NCBI RefSeq assembly: GCF_000191065.1
Contig: NZ_GL872283.1
Span: forward strand, 488,253-552,252
Reading direction: 5' to 3'
From: Prevotella multiformis DSM 16608
GTDB lineage: Bacteria; Bacteroidota; Bacteroidia; Bacteroidales; Bacteroidaceae
DNA length: 64,000 nt
Position numbers and translations under genes: made by a program. Of the stretch, positions 60,553-64,000 are shown one piece after another. Within the stretch, counting starts at the first letter, position 1; each line of letters begins with the position of its first letter. The notes beneath the pieces were generated by a model. It was not told where the DNA came from. It saw only the letters and a program-made list of their open reading frames with translations, and did no database searches.

Positions 60553-61533
60553 TCATTCTGTCTGTGACGGTCTGTGTGTTTCATCTTGTTGTCTTATCGT
60601 TTTCATCACTTTCACGGAGATGTCGAGCCACGCTTCCATCTGTCTGTAGTCTTTCCTCTCCCATATATCCTTGAAGTCCAGAAATTCATGGGTAAGACGG
60701 CTTTCGTATGCGTTGTGCTGGTAGCTGGTGTATTTTCCCTGCTCCATGATCTCAACACAGCCGAACCTGTTGGCGGCTGTCGGAATGCGTATCCAGCCTT
60801 TCTCACCTTGGATGAGGATGAACGACGGACTGGTAGAGTCCTTTGCTGCGGTGCAGGTGGCGGTCATGGTAGGATAGGAGAGTACCATTACGCCGGAGGT
60901 GTCGATTCCGTTATGTCCGTAATTGGCAAAATATCGGCTTGCAGCAGGAGGACCGAAAAGGGCCGTGACGACGTTGATGTTGTACACGTTGAGGTCGTTC
61001 AGCGTACCACCGCCTGAAAGTGGGTCGAATGCCGGAGCGATGTCTCCCTGCAGATAACGGTCATATTTGCTTGAGTATTGTGAGTAATTGCACTGTACGA
61101 AGTGTATCGGTGCGATACGTCCCAGATTCTCCTTTACAAGCCGGAAGTTCGGTGTGTGGAGCGGTGAGACGGCCTCGAAGAGATACAGCTTCCGCTCCTG
61201 TGCCATTGCTGCCAGCTCTTCTGCCTCTGCAACAGTCATGGTAAAGGGCTTCTCCACAATCACATTCCTGTCTGCCTCCAATGCTTCGTGTATGAACGCA
61301 TAATGAACGCTGTTGATTACGGCGATGTAGACAAAGTCGGCACCGTCTTCTCTGAGCAGCTGTGCATAGTCGGTATAGATGCGCTCTATATGGTTCGCTT
61401 TCGCAAGTGCCTGTGCCTTCTCCTTGTTGCTGTGTGTGAAAAGGCTGGTTATCTCTATTCCTTTTGCCTCTGTCCTGAGCGTCTTGATGACCTCGGTGGC
61501 TATCATTCCTGTTCCTACAATACTAATCTTCAT
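60553..61533 (-). CDS. Gfo/Idh/MocA-family oxidoreductase
   Basis: 326 aa, NAD(P)-dependent. Rossmann start KISIVGTGMIATEVIKTLRT; then YIAVINSVHYAFIHEALEAD and NVIVEKPFTMTVAEAEELA with the family EKP lysine. The C-terminal alpha/beta substrate domain includes DIAPAFDPLSGGGTLNDLNV. Members oxidise or epimerise sugars or act as dehydrogenases of cyclic alcohols; the substrate is not deducible. Promoter TACTTTTG (minus, 61622-61629) about 90 bp upstream, divergent from the DUF3298 lipoprotein gene. Confidence 0.9.
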   Translation of the reverse strand: MKISIVGTGMIATEVIKTLRTEAKGIEITSLFTHSNKEKAQALAKANHIERIYTDYAQLLREDGADFVYIAVINSVHYAFIHEALEADRNVIVEKPFTMTVAEAEELAAMAQERKLYLFEAVSPLHTPNFRLVKENLGRIAPIHFVQCNYSQYSSKYDRYLQGDIAPAFDPLSGGGTLNDLNVYNINVVTALFGPPAASRYFANYGHNGIDTSGVMVLSYPTMTATCTAAKDSTSPSFILIQGEKGWIRIPTAANRFGCVEIMEQGKYTSYQHNAYESRLTHEFLDFKDIWERKDYRQMEAWLDISVKVMKTIRQQDETHRPSQTE

Positions 61534-61621
61534 GTTTGTTTCCCGTTTTACGGCATATTCTATGGTCGTTTTTTACGACATGAGACTTATAGAATGTGCC
61601 TTGTTACTTTTCCTGATGCAA

Positions 61622-61629
61622 CAAAAGTA
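61622..61629 (-). promoter_or_regulatory. -7 element of the oxidoreductase gene (TACTTTTG, minus)
   Basis: Minus strand TACTTTTGTTGC; leader of about 85 nt. Confidence 0.7.
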
Positions 61630-61661
61630 TAGAATGTTTTGCAGAAAATGGGGGAAATGAC

Positions 61662-61669
61662 TATTTTTG
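61662..61669 (+). promoter_or_regulatory. -7 element of the DUF3298 lipoprotein gene (TATTTTTG)
   Basis: TATTTTTGTAC, 27 bp before the start at 61696; divergent from the element at 61622. Confidence 0.7.
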
Positions 61670-61695
61670 TACTCTCTTAACAAGCATTAGTTGAT

Positions 61696-62598
61696 ATGAT
61701 GAACAGAAAATTTTTATTCCTTTCAGCGTTTCTTTTGTCTGTAGTCGCAGCTGTGGGATGTGCAGACTGGAAGAAACCGGCAGTAAAGTGTTTGGCCGAC
61801 TCGGTGGCTTCGAAGACTGCTGTTTCTGATTCTGTTGTTGTGGAGAAAGAAGTGCCGTTGGTGGTGGATTCCATAGGAAAATCGTTCAGCAGTAAAAAGG
61901 GTAACCTTGATTTTGCTTATGATTTCCCGGTTTCCGGGCCAAGTCCGTTGGTTGATTCTTTGCGTGCTTATCTGTCATCAGAGATGGCAGATGCCGGGTA
62001 TGTCAAGCCTTATGGAAATCTTTCCGATGGGAAGGGGATGATGACGTATTATGCAAAAACTGCGTTCGAGGGTATGAACCGGCTTTTTGAGGATGATGGG
62101 GAAAGGGCTGCTCCCTGCGTCCCAGAAGTGTCTCTGTTCGTAAGGAAAAGGGGGGAGACGGAGCGTTTCGTTACTTATGTGTCGACATATTATATTTATA
62201 CTGGTGGTGCGCATGGCATGACTTCTGAGTATGGCGTAACCTTTGACAAGAAGTCGGGTGTCAGACTGCGGAATATCTTGAATGCAGATTGTGAGAAAGT
62301 ACTACAGCCGCTTCTTAAAGAGAAAGTAGAGAATTATTTAAAGCAGACTGTCAGTTCGGATGACAGGGAGATGTCAGAAGCTGAGCTCAAGGATCTTATG
62401 GATGGGCTTTTCTTCGAGAATGGGGTTATTCCGCTGCCAGGCAATGGGCTTTATCTGTCTCCGGAGGGTGTGGTCTTTTCCTATGGACAGTATGAGATAG
62501 GTGCTTATGCTGTCGGAATGCCGACCTTTACAGTCGCTTATGAGAAGATTGGAAAATACCTTTCGCCTGAGGCACGAAGCCTTGCAGGGATTAAGTAA
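61696..62598 (+). CDS. DUF3298 lipoprotein (RsiV-like fold)
   Basis: 300 aa. Signal peptide FLFLSAFLLSVVAAVGC with lipidated Cys at about residue 22. The body contains FVTYVSTYYIYTGGAHGMTS, the DUF3298 hallmark YTGGAHG, and ends with the matching FSYGQYEIGAYAVGMPTFTV. DUF3298/DUF4163 domains occur in RsiV, where they bind lysozyme; here there is no anti-sigma part, so a lysozyme-binding or other envelope role is only a possibility. Cell-envelope localisation is well supported. Confidence 0.85.
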   Translation: MMNRKFLFLSAFLLSVVAAVGCADWKKPAVKCLADSVASKTAVSDSVVVEKEVPLVVDSIGKSFSSKKGNLDFAYDFPVSGPSPLVDSLRAYLSSEMADAGYVKPYGNLSDGKGMMTYYAKTAFEGMNRLFEDDGERAAPCVPEVSLFVRKRGETERFVTYVSTYYIYTGGAHGMTSEYGVTFDKKSGVRLRNILNADCEKVLQPLLKEKVENYLKQTVSSDDREMSEAELKDLMDGLFFENGVIPLPGNGLYLSPEGVVFSYGQYEIGAYAVGMPTFTVAYEKIGKYLSPEARSLAGIK

Positions 62599-62673
62599 TC
62601 TTTCTTAATTCTGTAAGTTGGATTGATAACTTTCGGCTTTGAAGTAGAGAAATGACTTTTTATTAGCCCTTTT

Positions 62674-62855
62674 CGAGGGTGTGTCAAAATGCAAATTAAT
62701 GACTTGACAACATTCAAACTATAAGCAGGTCTTTCCTAAAAGCAAAGAAAAAACCATTTCTTTACTCAAAATCGAGTGCAGAAATGGTCATTTTCAATGA
62801 ATTGTTTCAAACTGTAAGATGATCAAAATGGTATTTGCATTTTGACACACCCTCG
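62674..62855. mobile_element. 182-bp MITE with 23-bp perfect terminal inverted repeats
   Basis: The ends 62674-62696 and 62833-62855 are perfect complements (starting CGAGGGTGTGTCAAAATGCA). It is AT-rich inside, with an internal hairpin ACCATTTCT / AGAAATGGT, and has no coding capacity of its own. Tips with GAGGGTGTGTCAAAA are typical of IS1182-like elements in this phylum, so a deleted derivative is likely. The right end lies inside the esterase reading frame. Confidence 0.8.
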
Positions 62856-63550
62856 TTTTTTTGGTGCATCAACCAAACAAATCCTTTGGCAATTCTGACT
62901 CCGTTGTCTTGGAAATGGTTGCCTTCGTTCCATTCCATCTTACAGTTGACTCCTTTGTCTTTGAATATTTGTTCTTGGCGTAGGATGTCTTTACTGATCG
63001 TTGCCATTATCTTCGTTTTTGTTCTCTCTTCCTTGTCGCCAAGGCTTAGGTAGGCGTAATTTATTAGAGGCTGGTGGTTTTCAGCATAATCCAACCAGCC
63101 TATATACCATGCGGAAGGCGATGCGGAGACTATCCCATAGAAAGGATTGTCTGGTTCATAGGCCGCCCAAAGTGAGAAAAGCCCCGCTAAAGAATAGCCG
63201 CCTAAGAGGGTGTTGTCTTTGGTAGATTGCAATGCGTAACGAGTATTCAATGTCGGTATTAACTGACTTGTTATATATAATAAGGTAGAATAAGCACCGG
63301 CTCCAAAAGGGATTTTGCCAAACACAGGCGGGGCTGGCCAGGGTGTTAGCTCTTCATTCCATTTATTGATACGGATGGCAACGTGTATGAAGGGGATGGA
63401 TGAACTCTCTTCTATGTGGGTTATCTGCTTTTCTAATTCTTTCTCGTCATTACTGTCTATGGGCTGGATGATGAAAAACTCTGCTTTTTCTTCACTATGA
63501 AGGGTGCATATATGTGAACCGATCTTGGTAATTTCTTTTTTATGTCTCAT
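62807..63550 (-). CDS. Alpha/beta hydrolase, esterase of the IroE type, with MITE-derived C-terminus
   Basis: 247 aa. GGYSLAGLFSLWAAYEPDNP has the nucleophile elbow G-x-S-x-A-G; EGNHFQDNGVRIAKGFVWLM supplies the catalytic His; Asp probably lies in SLGDKEERTK. Resembles the putative esterase family (COG2819, IroE/Fes-like) that hydrolyses enterobactin-type or other esters. The last ~16 codons (after HQK) are read from the MITE, so the original C-terminus was replaced or lost. AT-richer than neighbours. Promoter TAATTTTG (minus, 63576-63583). No signal peptide seen. Confidence 0.8.
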   Translation of the reverse strand: MRHKKEITKIGSHICTLHSEEKAEFFIIQPIDSNDEKELEKQITHIEESSSIPFIHVAIRINKWNEELTPWPAPPVFGKIPFGAGAYSTLLYITSQLIPTLNTRYALQSTKDNTLLGGYSLAGLFSLWAAYEPDNPFYGIVSASPSAWYIGWLDYAENHQPLINYAYLSLGDKEERTKTKIMATISKDILRQEQIFKDKGVNCKMEWNEGNHFQDNGVRIAKGFVWLMHQKNEGVSKCKYHFDHLTV

Positions 63551-63575
63551 TGCTTTGTGTTCTGTTATTACGATG

Positions 63576-63583
63576 CAAAATTA
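63576..63583 (-). promoter_or_regulatory. -7 element of the esterase gene (TAATTTTG)
   Basis: Minus strand TAATTTTGC, 25 bp before the start at 63550. Confidence 0.7.
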
Positions 63584-63663
63584 GTCGTTTTTGACCGGAT
63601 TGGTTGATTTACGTCAATTTATAATACAACAAAGCGCTCCTTTTAAAGTTTTTCCCCGAAACA

Positions 63664-63695
63664 TTTGGAGCGTATGTTTTTTCTTTATACCTTTG
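63664..63695 (+). promoter_or_regulatory. Ribosomal RNA operon promoter
   Basis: TTTG at 63664-63667 and TACCTTTG at 63688-63695 with 20 nt between: a full match to the strong Bacteroidetes consensus, followed by CACTCGC as in known rrn promoters. An A/T-rich stretch precedes it (63610-63660), in the place of an UP element. Confidence 0.8.
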
Positions 63696-63702
63696 CACTC
63701 GC

Positions 63703-64000
63703 TTTACGAAACGAGCCGCACGGCTTGTTCCGTGGGCACAGAAAGAAAGAGTTCTTTGAAAGGATTTACATAGACAGAGAAGTAGTACAAGAAGCGTCTG
63801 CTCGGCATGCATGCCGTGCGGACGGGTAAAAGAAACGAACCGATCAATTCGGCATCAGGGCAGGCTTCTGGCTTCCGCCATTTCGCCGTTTCGCCCTTTT
63901 GCTTTTTGAACGAGGTGCTCTTTGAGCTTGATATTTCGGTAAAGGCGTTCCGGGACAGAGATTGTTCGAGGCTCGGATGACGGGACGGGGCTTTCGCCTC
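63703..64000 (+). ncRNA. rRNA operon leader (5' of 16S rRNA, which lies outside)
   Basis: GTTCTTTGAAAGGATTTACA followed by TAGACAGAGAAGTAGTACAA is the familiar leader that precedes 16S rRNA genes in Prevotella and Bacteroides, with the boxA-like GTTCTTTGA. No protein frame and no mature 16S start (AGAGTTTGATC) is reached by 64000, so the gene itself should begin shortly after the window. Confidence 0.75.

Overview
The window looks like chromosomal DNA from a fairly GC-rich member of the Bacteroidales, most likely a Prevotella relative. The evidence is the Bacteroidetes-type promoters (TTTG, about 20 nt, TAnnTTTG) before many genes, few Shine-Dalgarno sites, SPII lipoproteins, a NigD-like protein, DUF4292 and DUF2931 proteins, an interpain-like C10 protease with a type IX secretion tail, and an SDR-type threonine dehydrogenase paired with KBL. 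Species assignment is inference.

Layout. 1-7.6 kb: 5' part of a tRNA-dihydrouridine synthase gene, a Zn/Cd-type P-ATPase, a PASTA protein/rluD/ddl operon, rpmH and efp. 8.3-10.6 kb: an AT-richer solitary GmrSD-like (DUF262/DUF1524) nuclease gene. 11-18 kb: HhH protein, sodium-dependent transporter, VanZ-like, CYTH, a 46-aa membrane protein, prfB, acyl-CoA ligase. 18.5-26.2 kb: a dut/TPR/DUF4292/EnvC-like operon, divergent from dgt, then an unusual hydrolase-HAD fusion. 26.5-30.8 kb: Dna2-like nuclease-helicase and a lipoprotein.

30.8-35.6 kb is the clearest foreign block. It holds the 3' part of a type VI secretion vgrG, a two-repeat DUF2931 lipoprotein, and a DUF2235 (Tle1-like) lipase gene that is frameshifted in a poly-A tract and cut off by an ISL3-like insertion sequence with ~57-bp terminal repeats. 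It ends next to the 3' end of tRNA-Leu(CAA). The likely reading is a decayed orphan VgrG effector-immunity cassette.

36-64 kb: manC, metG, argS, RNase H, cysteine desulfidase-like gene, glycosyltransferase/radC, a deoR/acyltransferase/NigD operon, a C10 protease, divergent kbl/tdh (threonine to glycine), M48 protease, tandem-Rid protein, Bax-inhibitor-like protein, Gfo/Idh/MocA oxidoreductase, a DUF3298 lipoprotein, a 182-bp MITE that supplies the C-terminus of an esterase gene, and at the right edge a consensus rRNA promoter with leader; 16S itself lies beyond the window.

The most unexpected pattern is non-coding. At least eight intergenic stretches hold degenerate tandem arrays with a 22-bp period. 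They fall into four sequence subfamilies, some of which are parts of longer dispersed elements (three ~150-190 bp copies of one, three copies of a ~40-bp tail of another). I found no protein-coding explanation for them.
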